The translations under genes and the position numbers were made by a program. A stretch of 64,000 bases of DNA from Limimaricola sp. G21655-S1 (GTDB taxonomy: Bacteria > Pseudomonadota > Alphaproteobacteria > Rhodobacterales > Rhodobacteraceae): assembly GCF_027213785.1 (NCBI RefSeq), contig NZ_JAPWGO010000005.1:115419-179418 (forward strand). The letters run 5' to 3'. Positions within the stretch are counted from its first letter, which is position 1. Every line of letters begins with the position of its first letter. Positions 16,084-24,832 of this stretch are shown here, piece by piece. Below the pieces are notes generated by a model, which saw nothing but the letters and a program-made list of their open reading frames with translations, was not told the DNA's origin and made no database searches.

Positions 16084-17129
16084 GCGCAGGACTGCTCATC
16101 CGGCTCGACGGGCCGGTCACATACGCCCTGCCGGTGCATGCCCTGACCGTGCTGGCTGTTCTGTTGGGCCTGACCTGCACCCTCGTGGTTGCCAGCCTGA
16201 TGGCCGGCAGCTACCCGCTCGAGGCCACCGAGGTCGTCATGACCCTCGCCGGGCGGGCACCGTCGGATATGGCGCAGACGGTGGTCTGGCAGTTCCGCTT
16301 CCCGCGCGCCCTCGCCGCGCTTGCCGCCGGTGCACTGCTGGCGCTGTCGGGCGCGACGCTCCAGAACGTCACGCGCAACCCGCTGGCCGACCCGTCGCTG
16401 GTCGGGGTGAGCCAAGGCGCGGGCCTTGCCGTCGTCGCGGCGATGGTGGCCTGGCCCGAACTGCCCCAAGCAATGCGACCCGTGCTTGCCTTCGGGGGCG
16501 CCCTCGCAGTGGCCGCGCTGATCCAGGGCATCGCGATGCGCAGATCGGGCGGGGCGACGATGCGCTTCATCCTGACCGGCATCGGCGTCGCGGCCTTCGT
16601 CTCCGCGCTGACCTCGGCCTTCCTGACCTATGGGCAGATCGACCGCGCGCTCTCGGCGCTTGGCTGGCTGGCGGGCTCGGTCCATGCGGCGGGCTGGGGC
16701 GAGGTGGCGGTCCTGGGCGGCGCTTTACTTTGCCTCGCCCCGGCCCTCGTTATGGCCTCGCGGCCGATGGCGGCAATGCGCATGGGGCCGGAGATGGCGG
16801 TGGGGCTCGGGCTGCGGGTCGGCCGGACCCGCATGGCGCTAATCACCCTGTCCGTGGCGCTCGCCGCGGCGGCGGTGGCGATGGTCGGACCGATCGGTTT
16901 CGTCGGCCTCGTCGCGCCGCATCTGGCCCACCGGCTGGCGCGTTGCGGTGTGGGACTCCACCTCGCCCTCTCGGCGGCGACCGGCGCGCTTCTCGTGGGC
17001 GCGGCGGATCTGGCCGGCCGCCTTGCCTTCGCACCGGTCCAGATCCCGGCGGGGCTGGTGACGGCACTTATCGGCGCGCCGCTCTTCGTATGGCTCCTTC
17101 TTCGCACTCAGGCGAGGGCCAGCCTGTGA
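16080..17129 (+). CDS. Iron-siderophore ABC transporter permease 2 (FecCD family)
   Basis: 349 aa, starting with GTG at 16080 inside the GTGA overlap with permease 1. It repeats the family marks: RFPRALAALAAGALLALSGA, then QNVTRNPLADPSLVG, MAVGLGLRVGRTRMALITLS and GPIGFVGLVAPHLAHRLA. The coding frame extends open far upstream inside permease 1, but that part is out of frame with real coding sequence and is not used. It pairs with the product of 15076-16083. Confidence 0.92.
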   Translation: MSAGLLIRLDGPVTYALPVHALTVLAVLLGLTCTLVVASLMAGSYPLEATEVVMTLAGRAPSDMAQTVVWQFRFPRALAALAAGALLALSGATLQNVTRNPLADPSLVGVSQGAGLAVVAAMVAWPELPQAMRPVLAFGGALAVAALIQGIAMRRSGGATMRFILTGIGVAAFVSALTSAFLTYGQIDRALSALGWLAGSVHAAGWGEVAVLGGALLCLAPALVMASRPMAAMRMGPEMAVGLGLRVGRTRMALITLSVALAAAAVAMVGPIGFVGLVAPHLAHRLARCGVGLHLALSAATGALLVGAADLAGRLAFAPVQIPAGLVTALIGAPLFVWLLLRTQARASL

Positions 17130-18007
17130 CGAGGATGATACGACAAAGCCGGGCACCGTTCCCGACCGACGGCGCCGCGTTACGGAATGATGCCGTCGGT
17201 GCCGATTTCGCGGCGGCCGCCGCGCAACTGCCTCGGCTGCGCGACGCCTTCTCGGCGCGGCTGCACGCGGGTCCTGCCCCCGAAGAGGTGCTTCGCCTCG
17301 ATACGCCAGGGGCCGAGCTGCTCGAAGCATGGCTTGGCGCAGAGGCACAGGCGCAGCCGGGCGCCGACGACAAGCTCGCCGCCGCCTACCTGCTGGGCCG
17401 GACCGCCTTCGCCGTCAGCGAGGTGCTCGCGGCCTTGGCGCTGAAGGGGCTGCGACCCGCGCGTCTCGCCCCAAATACCGTCGCGCTGACCGCACGCCGC
17501 GCCCTATGGCACCTCGACGGGGAAAGTGGCGAGGGCCGCGCCTATGACGTCGTGCTTTCTGAAGCGGACCTCATGCCGTGCAGCGCGCCCGCCGCAATGC
17601 TAGGCGCCGCGCTACCCGAGCTGTTCGCGCCGCTCGTCAGCTCTCTCGTTGATCGCTCGGGCCTGTCAAAGGGCGCGCTGTGGCGGCTCGTCGGCGATGC
17701 CCTGTCAGGCGCGCTCCTGATGCAGGGCAAGCATGTGGGTCGAGAGGAGGAGGCCATGGAAATGGCCTACGCGGTTCTGCGCGATCGCGAGAGCCCACTC
17801 CATTCCCGCCAGACCGGCTTTTTCCGGATCGATCTGCCCGAGCGGCCGGACATCGCCGAATGGTTCCGTGCGCGGGGCGGCTGCTGCCGCTACTACACGA
17901 CCGAGGGTGGCGCATATTGTTCGACCTGCGTCCTGCGCGACCCCGAGAGCCGCGGGGTGCTGCTGCGCGCCCATCTGCGCCGCAAGCATGGGCTGGAGGA
18001 GGCGTGA
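17126..18007 (+). CDS. FhuF-like siderophore-iron reductase
   Basis: 293 aa from the GTG at 17126, which overlaps the permease stop (GTGA); an ATG at 17135 is an alternative. The C-terminus carries GGCCRYYTTEGGAYCSTC, the C-C-x10-C-x2-C [2Fe-2S] motif of FhuF-type ferric reductases. The N-terminal two thirds is poorly conserved and Ala/Leu-rich. Its likely role is to reduce ferric siderophore in the cytoplasm and release iron after import by the neighbouring transporter. Family assignment rests mainly on the cysteine motif and the operon. Confidence 0.82.
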   Translation: MTRMIRQSRAPFPTDGAALRNDAVGADFAAAAAQLPRLRDAFSARLHAGPAPEEVLRLDTPGAELLEAWLGAEAQAQPGADDKLAAAYLLGRTAFAVSEVLAALALKGLRPARLAPNTVALTARRALWHLDGESGEGRAYDVVLSEADLMPCSAPAAMLGAALPELFAPLVSSLVDRSGLSKGALWRLVGDALSGALLMQGKHVGREEEAMEMAYAVLRDRESPLHSRQTGFFRIDLPERPDIAEWFRARGGCCRYYTTEGGAYCSTCVLRDPESRGVLLRAHLRRKHGLEEA

Positions 18008-18123
18008 CGAGTCCCCTCCCCGACCGAGCGCGTGGCCCTCGCGGTCCGCTCACCCGCCCGCACCTGCCATCGCAGCCGCCCCCGCGGGCTGCGACATCCC
18101 ATTTCGCAAAACCGGAGAAGACC

Positions 18124-19086
18124 ATGCTGCGCCTGACCACGGCCATCTCGACCATCATCATCGGCCTCACGGGGCCTGCATTCGCACAGGACTACCCCGT
18201 GACCTTCGAGCACAAGTTCGGGACCACGGTGATTGAAGAGGCGCCCGAGCGCGTTGCCTCGCTCGACTATGCCGGAGCCGACGATCTGCTCGCCCTCGAC
18301 GTGCAGCCCGTGACCATCCGTCACTGGTATGGCGATTACCCCCGCTCGGTCTGGCCCTGGGCCGAGCCCCTGCTCGAGGGAACCCCGACGATCCTGCGCG
18401 GCCAGATCGATTTCGAGGCGGTTGCCGCCGCTGAGCCAGAGGTGATCGTCGCCCTGTGGTCCGGCATCACCGCCGAAGAATACGAACGCCTGAGCTTGAT
18501 CGCGCCGGTGGTGGCGGTCCCCGAGGGCGTCGGTGACTACGCCCTGCCCTGGGACGAGCGCGCGCGCCTGACCGGCCGGGCCGTCGGACGCGAGGCGGAA
18601 GCCGAAGAGCGGATAGAAGCGGTCGAGGCCGAGCTTCAGTCAGCGGCCGATGCCCATCCGGACTGGACCGGCAAGACCGCCGCCGTTGCCTATATGTGGA
18701 ACGGCGACCTGGGCGCCTACACGTCGAACGATGTCCGCCCGCAGCTGCTTACAGAGCTGGGCTTCAAGACGCCGCAAGCGATCGACGATCTGATCGTCGG
18801 CAATGAATTCGCGGTCAACTTCTCGCCCGAGGATCTCTCGCCGATCGATACAGATCTTCTCGTCTGGCTCCCGGAGGAAGAGAACAGACAGCCGATCCTC
18901 GACCTGCCCGCACGCAAGTTCCTCGATGTCGCCCAGGAAGGGAGCGAGATCTTTCTCGACGAGGAGCTGGTCGGCGCGTTCTCGCATGCCTCTCTCCTGT
19001 CGATCCCCTATGCGGTGGAGCGCCTCGTCCCGTTGATCGAGACCGCTCTCGACGGCGATCCCGCGACGACCGCTGATGCGAACTGA
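18124..19086 (+). CDS. Periplasmic iron-siderophore binding protein 1 (FepB/FhuD type)
   Basis: 320 aa, class III helical-backbone binding protein. A signal peptide (TTAISTIIIGLTGPAFA) precedes QDYPVTFEHKFGTTVIEEAP, the usual opening of siderophore binding proteins, followed by ERVASLDYAGADDLLALD. The C-terminal domain includes LLTELGFKTPQAIDDL. The ATG at 18124 follows GGAGAAG. A 116-bp gap separates it from the reductase gene. A second, distinct binding protein follows at once, suggesting two ligands share the permease. Confidence 0.9.
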   Translation: MLRLTTAISTIIIGLTGPAFAQDYPVTFEHKFGTTVIEEAPERVASLDYAGADDLLALDVQPVTIRHWYGDYPRSVWPWAEPLLEGTPTILRGQIDFEAVAAAEPEVIVALWSGITAEEYERLSLIAPVVAVPEGVGDYALPWDERARLTGRAVGREAEAEERIEAVEAELQSAADAHPDWTGKTAAVAYMWNGDLGAYTSNDVRPQLLTELGFKTPQAIDDLIVGNEFAVNFSPEDLSPIDTDLLVWLPEEENRQPILDLPARKFLDVAQEGSEIFLDEELVGAFSHASLLSIPYAVERLVPLIETALDGDPATTADAN

Positions 19087-19108
19087 GCGAGAGAGGAGGA
19101 GAGGTCTC

Positions 19109-20068
19109 ATGAAGCATCTCGCCACCATGGCCCTGATCGCGGTCGCCGCGCCCGCGGCCGGGCAGGAGGTCCGCACTGTCGTCGACGGCACCGGGGTCGA
19201 GGTCACCCTGCCCGCCAACCCGCAGCGGATCGTCTCGCTGCATGACACCTCGCTGACGGTCGCGCTTCTCGAACTGGGGATCGAGCCGATTGGCTCGCAC
19301 GGACGGACCCGGGCGGACGGCACGCCCTATATCCGCTCCTCCGCCACGGCCACGGGGATGGATTTCGCCAATTCCGACATCGCGTTCATGGGCAACTTGC
19401 CAGCCGATGTGGAGCGCGTCGCCGCGGTCGACCCCGATCTGATCGTGACGACGAACTGGCAGACGGCCGATCCGGACAAGCTGCGCCGGATCGCGCCGAC
19501 CTATGTCTTCGACATCGCGACGACGAGTGATTTCGACGTCTACGCCGAGCTGGCGGAGATCACCGGGCGCGGCGACCGCCTTGCCGCGCTCGAAGCACGC
19601 TATGAGGCGCAGCTCGATCTGATCCGCAGCCAAGTCGACACGGAGAAGCTGCGCGTCTCGGTCATTCAAGGGCATGACGGCGAGCTGCTGGTGTGGAACA
19701 CCTATGGCACGCTCGGCAAGGTACTGCGCGATGCGGGCTTCTCGTTTCCAGAGATCGTCGATGCTATCGAGGGCAACGAGCGTCAAACGTTCTCGGCCGA
19801 GATGCTGCCGCGCTTCGACGCGGACATGACCTTCGTCACCTATCGCGCCGACCGCGGCGAAACGGCGGCCGATGCCAAGGCCGCCCTGGACAGCGTCCTG
19901 CCCTCCTGGTGCGACGCGCTGCATGCCTGCCGCGAAAATCAGGTCGTCTACCTGCCGCGCTCGCTGGCGTCGACCTCGACCTACGACGCGGCCAGCACCC
20001 TCGCTTATACCGTCCTGAGCCATATGGGCGGGCGCGAACTGGTGCGGATGCCGGATCGATCCCGGTGA
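19109..20068 (+). CDS. Periplasmic iron-siderophore binding protein 2
   Basis: 319 aa. A signal peptide (KHLATMALIAVAAPAAG) precedes EVRTVVDGTGVEVTLPANPQ and RIVSLHDTSLTVALLELG, the opening of class III binding proteins. GNLPADVERVAAVDPDLIVT is the hinge-helix region and VLRDAGFSFPEIVD starts the second lobe. The start at 19109 has GAGGAGAGG upstream; an in-frame ATG at 19076 overlaps the previous gene. It is only loosely similar to binding protein 1, so it is not a recent duplicate. Cys residues (WCDALHAC) near the C-terminus may form a disulfide. Confidence 0.9.
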   Translation: MKHLATMALIAVAAPAAGQEVRTVVDGTGVEVTLPANPQRIVSLHDTSLTVALLELGIEPIGSHGRTRADGTPYIRSSATATGMDFANSDIAFMGNLPADVERVAAVDPDLIVTTNWQTADPDKLRRIAPTYVFDIATTSDFDVYAELAEITGRGDRLAALEARYEAQLDLIRSQVDTEKLRVSVIQGHDGELLVWNTYGTLGKVLRDAGFSFPEIVDAIEGNERQTFSAEMLPRFDADMTFVTYRADRGETAADAKAALDSVLPSWCDALHACRENQVVYLPRSLASTSTYDAASTLAYTVLSHMGGRELVRMPDRSR

Positions 20069-20118
20069 GGAAGGAAGACGCCACTCGGGGAGCGGACGTC
20101 GCAGCATGAAGAAGCGGC

Positions 20119-20139
20119 GCCGCCCCGAGCAAGGGCGGC
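20119..20139 (+). terminator. Hairpin after the siderophore import operon
   Basis: A perfect 7-bp stem (GCCGCCC / GGGCGGC) with a 7-nt loop, 50 bases past the last stop. No T-run; probable but weak terminator. Confidence 0.5.
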
Positions 20140-20216
20140 ATCGAGGCTCGACTACCTCAACCTTGGCCATGCTGGGCATGATCCGCACAGCATGGCTCTG
20201 TCCGCTTCAGTTCCTA

Positions 20217-20238
20217 TCTGATAACCCGTCTTATCGGA
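20217..20238. repeat. Palindrome TCTGATAA-N6-TTATCGGA
   Basis: A 22-bp near-perfect inverted repeat (one mismatched pair) between two convergent genes. It is AT-rich, so it is not a typical terminator; it may be a regulator site or the end of a lost mobile element. No function is assigned. Confidence 0.45.
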
Positions 20239-20304
20239 CATGACTGTGCCGCGCTGGATCTACTCCCAAATTATCTCGCGTCGGCTTGGCATTTGTAGTT
20301 CGCT

Positions 20305-21282
20305 TTACCCGGCTTTGCCGATACGAAGCTGCCCGTCGCCATCGATCTCGAGCGGCACGGGGTCCATCACGTAGCCGCCGAAAGCCTCCTTGCCGCCGTC
20401 TCGGAAGCCCATCAGCACGGGGCCCGTTTCGGTCATCAGCACCCTGGCCGCGTAGCGATAGCAGGGCAGATCGCCGTCGAGAAAGCCCGGCGCCACCCGC
20501 CATGGCCCGCGCGGGCCGTCGCCGACGAGGTAGTGGTTGCCGGTGACCGGCGGCACGCCTGCCTTGGCCTTGCGCTCCTCGGACCAGTGGATGTCGGCGG
20601 TGCAGAACAGGCAGTACCAGCGCCCCTTGATCTCGAAGGCCTGCGGCACTTCGAGTTGGCCGTAATCGCCGACGAAGACCGGGGGCTGGAGGGTCCACTC
20701 ATAGAGATCGGACGAGGTCGCGAAACCGATGGCGCCGCCGGCATTGGCCTCCGCGATGCCCGGCGCGCGGGCGGTGAAATACATGAGGTAGCCGTCGCCA
20801 TCGGGGTCCTTCATCACGAAGGGATCGCGCATCGCCCGGTCGGGCCAGAAGCCCACCTGCATCTCGGCCTCGTAATGGACGGCGTTCGGCCCCTTCAGAT
20901 CGAGGCACAGCCCCGAGCCGACGCGCTCCCACGAATGCATGTCGGTCGAGGTGGCGTGGCCGATACGCTGGTAGAGCCCGCTCTCAGCGGAGCCGCCACC
21001 GGTGTAGAACAGGTGCCAGACCCCGTCGGGGCCCTCGATCACCGATCCGGTCCAAGTCGTGGTGTCGTCCCAGGCGGGCTTCGGCGCGGGCCTCAGGCAG
21101 GTGCCCTTGTGCTCCCAGTTCACCAGATCGTCGGAGACGGCGTGGCCCTGGCTCACGTTGAAGTGGCGCAGATCCGGGTCGCCCAGCGACTTGTCGGCTT
21201 GCAGGAAGTAGCCGTGCCAGCGCTGCCCGTCATGGGCGTACCAGCTGTCCCAGATCCATTTGTCGTCGAGCGAAAGCGGCAT
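20305..21282 (-). CDS. Clan GH-J glycosidase (GH32/GH68-like beta-fructosidase), copy B
   Basis: 325 aa, last gene of the minus-strand galactoside operon. It keeps every motif of copy A (WIWDSW, TWTGS, RDPF, GQLEVPQAFEIKGRWY) and is roughly 85% identical to it by eye, differing mainly at the ends and in the segment around residues 135-145. There is no signal peptide, so it is cytoplasmic. GGGGAAC precedes the ATG. Its place beside alpha-galactosidase and galactose-oxidation genes suggests it splits the sucrose unit of raffinose-type sugars. Copy A lies with a sugar importer 15 kb away. Confidence 0.82.
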   Translation of the reverse strand: MPLSLDDKWIWDSWYAHDGQRWHGYFLQADKSLGDPDLRHFNVSQGHAVSDDLVNWEHKGTCLRPAPKPAWDDTTTWTGSVIEGPDGVWHLFYTGGGSAESGLYQRIGHATSTDMHSWERVGSGLCLDLKGPNAVHYEAEMQVGFWPDRAMRDPFVMKDPDGDGYLMYFTARAPGIAEANAGGAIGFATSSDLYEWTLQPPVFVGDYGQLEVPQAFEIKGRWYCLFCTADIHWSEERKAKAGVPPVTGNHYLVGDGPRGPWRVAPGFLDGDLPCYRYAARVLMTETGPVLMGFRDGGKEAFGGYVMDPVPLEIDGDGQLRIGKAG

Positions 21283-21416
21283 GTGTTGTTCCCCGTTGAA
21301 ATCGTGCGTTGGCCCGGCCGTGAAAGGTGCGCGAAGCTTTGCTGTTTTATGGCGTTTGAAGGGAGTGGAATCGGCTGTCCGTTCCCCCGGTCACGCGCAC
21401 TTACTCTTGATCCTAT

Positions 21417-22346
21417 TCAGAAATTGAACGGCGCGACGGTCACCCGCCGCCCGAGCGTCATGGCATCGGCGACATGGATCATCGGCGCGAGATCGACATC
21501 GCTCTCGCCCTTCGCCACCAGCTCGGCCATCCGGGCATAGAGCGCGGGGTATTCGCCGGGATGTTCCGGCAATGGCGCCGGTGTCCCGTCGATCTCGAGC
21601 CGCGCCCCGCCGTCGCGCAGGGCGATCGCGCCCTGGTTGGTCTCGATCTCGATGTCCCAGCTCTGCGGGCCTTCCTGCCGCCAGTCGAAGACGGCGCTGA
21701 CATCCCCGGTGAAATCGAGCCGGGCCGCGATCGGCGTGTGGCGGTTCTCGGGGAGCTCCAGCTCGGCGGCGACGAGATGCACCGCTTCGGGCAGGATCTC
21801 GGTCAGGATCGACAGCGCGTTGATGCCCGGATCCATCACCCCCATGCCGCCGGGCTCGAATACCCAGTCCTGGCCCGGATGCCATTTGCGGACATCCTCC
21901 TTCCAGGTGATGCGCACGCGCTGCACCACCCGCTCGACCAGCCGCGATTTCGCCGCCGCGACGCCCGCCGCCATGCGGCTGTGCCAGCTGGCATAGAGCG
22001 TGACGCCCTGTGTCGCGGCGAGGCGCTGCAGCGCCAGCACCTCGGCCAGCGTCTGGCCGGGCGGCTTTTCGAGCATCACGTGCCGCCGTGCCAGCAGCGC
22101 CTTCTTGGCATAGTTGAAGCGCGGCTGCGGCGGCAGGCAGAGCGAGATCACCTCGATCTCGGGACGCGCCGCGAGGAAGGCGTCGAAGTCGCGATGCGCC
22201 TCGACCCCTTCGACCGTGCCGGACCGGCTCACCGTCGCGGCGAGCTCCCAGTCGGGGCTTGCCTGCAGGGCCAGCACGTGCTGGTCGCGGGCGATCTTGC
22301 CGATGCCGACGAGGGCGATCTTGCGGGGGCTGGTGCCGTGGGCCAT
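21417..22346 (-). CDS. Gfo/Idh/MocA oxidoreductase, probable D-galactose/L-arabinose 1-dehydrogenase
   Basis: 309 aa. An N-terminal Rossmann fold with GIGKIA near residue 14 binds NAD(P), the LEKPPGQT motif near residue 95 carries the conserved Lys of the family, and a C-terminal Gfo/Idh domain follows. The N-terminus (RKIALVGIGKIARDQHVLAL) resembles the galactose/arabinose 1-dehydrogenases of Azospirillum and rhizobia. It should oxidise D-galactose to galactonolactone. The start overlaps the dehydratase stop by one base (TGATG). A much longer open frame continues upstream but lies out of frame inside the dehydratase gene and is rejected. Confidence 0.85.
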   Translation of the reverse strand: MAHGTSPRKIALVGIGKIARDQHVLALQASPDWELAATVSRSGTVEGVEAHRDFDAFLAARPEIEVISLCLPPQPRFNYAKKALLARRHVMLEKPPGQTLAEVLALQRLAATQGVTLYASWHSRMAAGVAAAKSRLVERVVQRVRITWKEDVRKWHPGQDWVFEPGGMGVMDPGINALSILTEILPEAVHLVAAELELPENRHTPIAARLDFTGDVSAVFDWRQEGPQSWDIEIETNQGAIALRDGGARLEIDGTPAPLPEHPGEYPALYARMAELVAKGESDVDLAPMIHVADAMTLGRRVTVAPFNF

Positions 22347-24088
22347 CAATGGCTCTCCTTGCCGACCGCGTTGCCGCGACAGCCGACCAGGAAGTCGAAA
22401 TCGGCGCCGGTTTCCGGCCCCATCACCCGCTCGTGGTAGAGGCTGGCATAGCCCGAGGCGGGGGCCTTCACCTGCGGCGTCCATGCGGCGAGACGCGCCG
22501 CCAGCTCCTCGTCCGAGATGTCGAGATGGATGCGCCGCGCGGCGACGTCGAGCTCGATCATGTCGCCCGAGCGCACCACCGCCAGCGGTCCGCCGCGCGC
22601 CGCTTCGGGCGAGGTGTGCAGCACCACCGTGCCATAGGCGGTGCCGGACATCCGCGCGTCCGAGATCCGCACCATGTCGGTAATGCCCTTGCGCAGCACC
22701 TTGGGCGGCAGCCCCATGTTTCCGACCTCGGCCATGCCCGGATAGCCGCGCGGGCCGCAATTCTTGAGCACCATCACGCAGCTCTCGTCGATGTCGAGAT
22801 CCTCGTCGTTGATCCGCGCCTTGTAGTCGTCGATATCCTCGAACACGACCGCCCTGCCCCGGTGCCGCATCAGCGACGGCGTGGCGGCCGAGGGCTTCAG
22901 CACCGCGCCCAACGGCGCGAGGTTGCCCTTCAGCACCGCGATGCCCCCGGATTTCGCGAGCGCCTTCTCCACCGGCAGGATCACGTCCTCGTTCCAGTTG
23001 CGCACCTCGCGCACCTCGTCCCAGATCGTGCCGCCCGACACGGTCAGCGCGTCGCGATGCAGAAGCCCCGCCTCGCCCAGACGCTTGATCACCACCGGCA
23101 GGCCGCCGGCGTAGAAGAACTCCTCCATCAAGTGCTTGCCCGAGGGCATCAGGTTCACCACCGTCGGCACGTCGCGGCCGCAACGGTCCCAATCCTCGAG
23201 CGTCAGGTCGATCCCGACCCGCCCGGCGATGGCGAGCAGGTGGATCACCGCGTTGGTCGAGCCGCCGATCGCCGCGTTGGTGCGGATCGCGTTCTCGAAG
23301 GCCCGCTTGGTCATGATGTCGGAGGGCTTGAGGTCGTCCTTGACCATGTCGACGATGCGCCGCCCCGTCAGATGCGCCATGACGCGACGGCGCGCATCCA
23401 CCGCCGGGATCGCGGCGTTGCCCGACAGCGCCATGCCGAGCGCCTCGGCCATCGAGGCCATGGTCGAGGCCGTGCCCATGGTGTTGCACGAGCCGGGCGA
23501 GCGGCTCATCGAGGCCTCGGCCTCGACGAACTCGGCCTCGGTCATCTCGCCGGCGCGCACCGCCTCGGAGAACCGCCACAGATGCGTGCCCGAGCCGACC
23601 TTCTCGCCCCGGAAATGGCCGTTGAGCATCGGCCCGCCCGAGACGAGGATCGCCGGAAGGTCGACCGAGGCCGCGCCCATCAGCAGCGCCGGCGTGGTCT
23701 TGTCGCAACCCGCGAGAAGCACCACGCCGTCCATGCATTTGCCGCGGATCGCCTCCTCGACATCCATGGCGCAGAGGTTGCGATACATCATCGCCGTAGG
23801 GCGCAGGGTGGACTCGGACGGGCTGAACACCGGGAACTCGACCGGCAGTCCCCCCGCCTCGTAGACGCCGAACTTCACCCGCTCCGCGAGATCGCGCAGA
23901 TGCGCGTTGCAGGGTGTCAGCTCCGACCAGGTGTTGCAGATGCCGATCACCGGGCGGCCGTCGAACAGGTCGGCGGGCAGGCCCTGGTTCTTCATCCAGC
24001 TACGGTGATAGATCGCGTCCTTGGACGAGCCGCCGAACCATTCCTGCGAACGCAGTTTCCGGGGCCAGGGGGCGGGGGTGAAGCTCAT
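22346..24088 (-). CDS. IlvD/EDD-family sugar-acid dehydratase (galactonate/arabinonate type)
   Basis: 580 aa. Three cysteines expected to hold the Fe-S cluster are visible: Cys60 in WSELTPCNAHL, Cys128 in LLAGCDKTTPA and Cys201 in SPGSCNTMGT, the same spacing as known pentonate dehydratases. It should convert galactonate (or arabinonate) to the 2-keto-3-deoxy acid. The ATG at 24088 gives MSFTPAPWPRKLRSQEWFGG, the standard start; a longer in-frame start at 24199 is unlikely. It is coupled to the dehydrogenase downstream. Exact substrate preference cannot be read from sequence. Confidence 0.9.
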   Translation of the reverse strand: MSFTPAPWPRKLRSQEWFGGSSKDAIYHRSWMKNQGLPADLFDGRPVIGICNTWSELTPCNAHLRDLAERVKFGVYEAGGLPVEFPVFSPSESTLRPTAMMYRNLCAMDVEEAIRGKCMDGVVLLAGCDKTTPALLMGAASVDLPAILVSGGPMLNGHFRGEKVGSGTHLWRFSEAVRAGEMTEAEFVEAEASMSRSPGSCNTMGTASTMASMAEALGMALSGNAAIPAVDARRRVMAHLTGRRIVDMVKDDLKPSDIMTKRAFENAIRTNAAIGGSTNAVIHLLAIAGRVGIDLTLEDWDRCGRDVPTVVNLMPSGKHLMEEFFYAGGLPVVIKRLGEAGLLHRDALTVSGGTIWDEVREVRNWNEDVILPVEKALAKSGGIAVLKGNLAPLGAVLKPSAATPSLMRHRGRAVVFEDIDDYKARINDEDLDIDESCVMVLKNCGPRGYPGMAEVGNMGLPPKVLRKGITDMVRISDARMSGTAYGTVVLHTSPEAARGGPLAVVRSGDMIELDVAARRIHLDISDEELAARLAAWTPQVKAPASGYASLYHERVMGPETGADFDFLVGCRGNAVGKESH

Positions 24089-24223
24089 GGGGGGCCTTTC
24101 AGAGCGGGGTGACGCGCGCCATGCCCGCATCGGGGGCCTGCGCGAGCGGATTGATGAGCGGCAGGCCGAATGGCGCGGCCTCGATCTCGAACACGTCACT
24201 GGTCAATTGGCAGGCTCGGCAAG
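24089..24223 (-). other. Short spacer with a 3'-end-like reading frame
   Basis: 135 bases between aldolase and dehydratase genes. On the minus strand a short frame (about 36 codons) reads ...FEIEAAPFGLPLINPLAQ... and stops just before the dehydratase start. It has coding-like composition and may be the tail of a deleted gene (for example a lactonase), but I could not identify it. Confidence 0.3.
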
Positions 24224-24832
24224 TCATGAAGCGTAAGCCTCGTCATAGGCGGCGACGATGTCGTGGGCGCGGGTGGCAAGGTCCTCGATCGGAACACCGG
24301 GCGTGTAGAGCGCGGTGCCGATGCCGAAGCCATGGGCTCCAGCTTGGCGCCATTCGGCGAAGTTCGACGGCCCGGCACCGCCCACGGCGTAGATCCGCGC
24401 CTCCTTCGGATAGACCGCGCGCATTGCCTTCAGCCCATCGGGACCGATCAGGCTGGCGGGAAACAGCTTCAATCCGGTGGCCCCGGCGGCCAGCGCGGCG
24501 AAGCCCTCGGTCGGAGTCATCACCCCCGGCCAGCTTTGCATGTCGCGCTTCACCGTAGCGCGGATCACCTCCGGGTCCATGTTCGGCGAGACGATCAGCG
24601 TGCCGCCGGCCGCGCGGACCTCGGCCACTTGCGCGGTCGTCAGCACAGTGCCGGCACCGATCATCGCGCGGTCGCCACAGGCCTCAACCATGGTACGGAT
24701 GCTGTCGAACGGGCGCGGCGAATTCAGCGGCACCTCGATCTCCGTGATCCCGGCGGCGATCAGCGTCTCGGCGACCGGGACCGCTTCGTCCGGGGTCACG
24801 CCGCGCAGGATCGCAATCAGGGTGCGTGTCAT
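24224..24832 (-). CDS. dgoA: 2-dehydro-3-deoxy-6-phosphogalactonate aldolase
   Basis: 202 aa class I aldolase of the KDPG/KDPGal family. The motif [12 protein letters not shown] holds the catalytic Glu, GAGTVLT is the phosphate-side loop, and GLKLFPAS holds the Schiff-base Lys. It splits KDPGal to pyruvate and glyceraldehyde 3-phosphate, the last step of the De Ley-Doudoroff galactose pathway. The ATG at 24832 overlaps the kinase stop (ATGA); an in-frame ATG 21 bases earlier lies inside the kinase gene. Its length matches the family. Confidence 0.93.
   Translation of the reverse strand: MTRTLIAILRGVTPDEAVPVAETLIAAGITEIEVPLNSPRPFDSIRTMVEACGDRAMIGAGTVLTTAQVAEVRAAGGTLIVSPNMDPEVIRATVKRDMQSWPGVMTPTEGFAALAAGATGLKLFPASLIGPDGLKAMRAVYPKEARIYAVGGAGPSNFAEWRQAGAHGFGIGTALYTPGVPIEDLATRAHDIVAAYDEAYAS

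Noticed and set aside
21417..23738. A 773-codon reading of the Gfo/Idh gene
   Set aside because: The N-terminal 460 codons lie out of frame inside the dehydratase gene; the real start is the ATG at 22346, coupled to the dehydratase stop.
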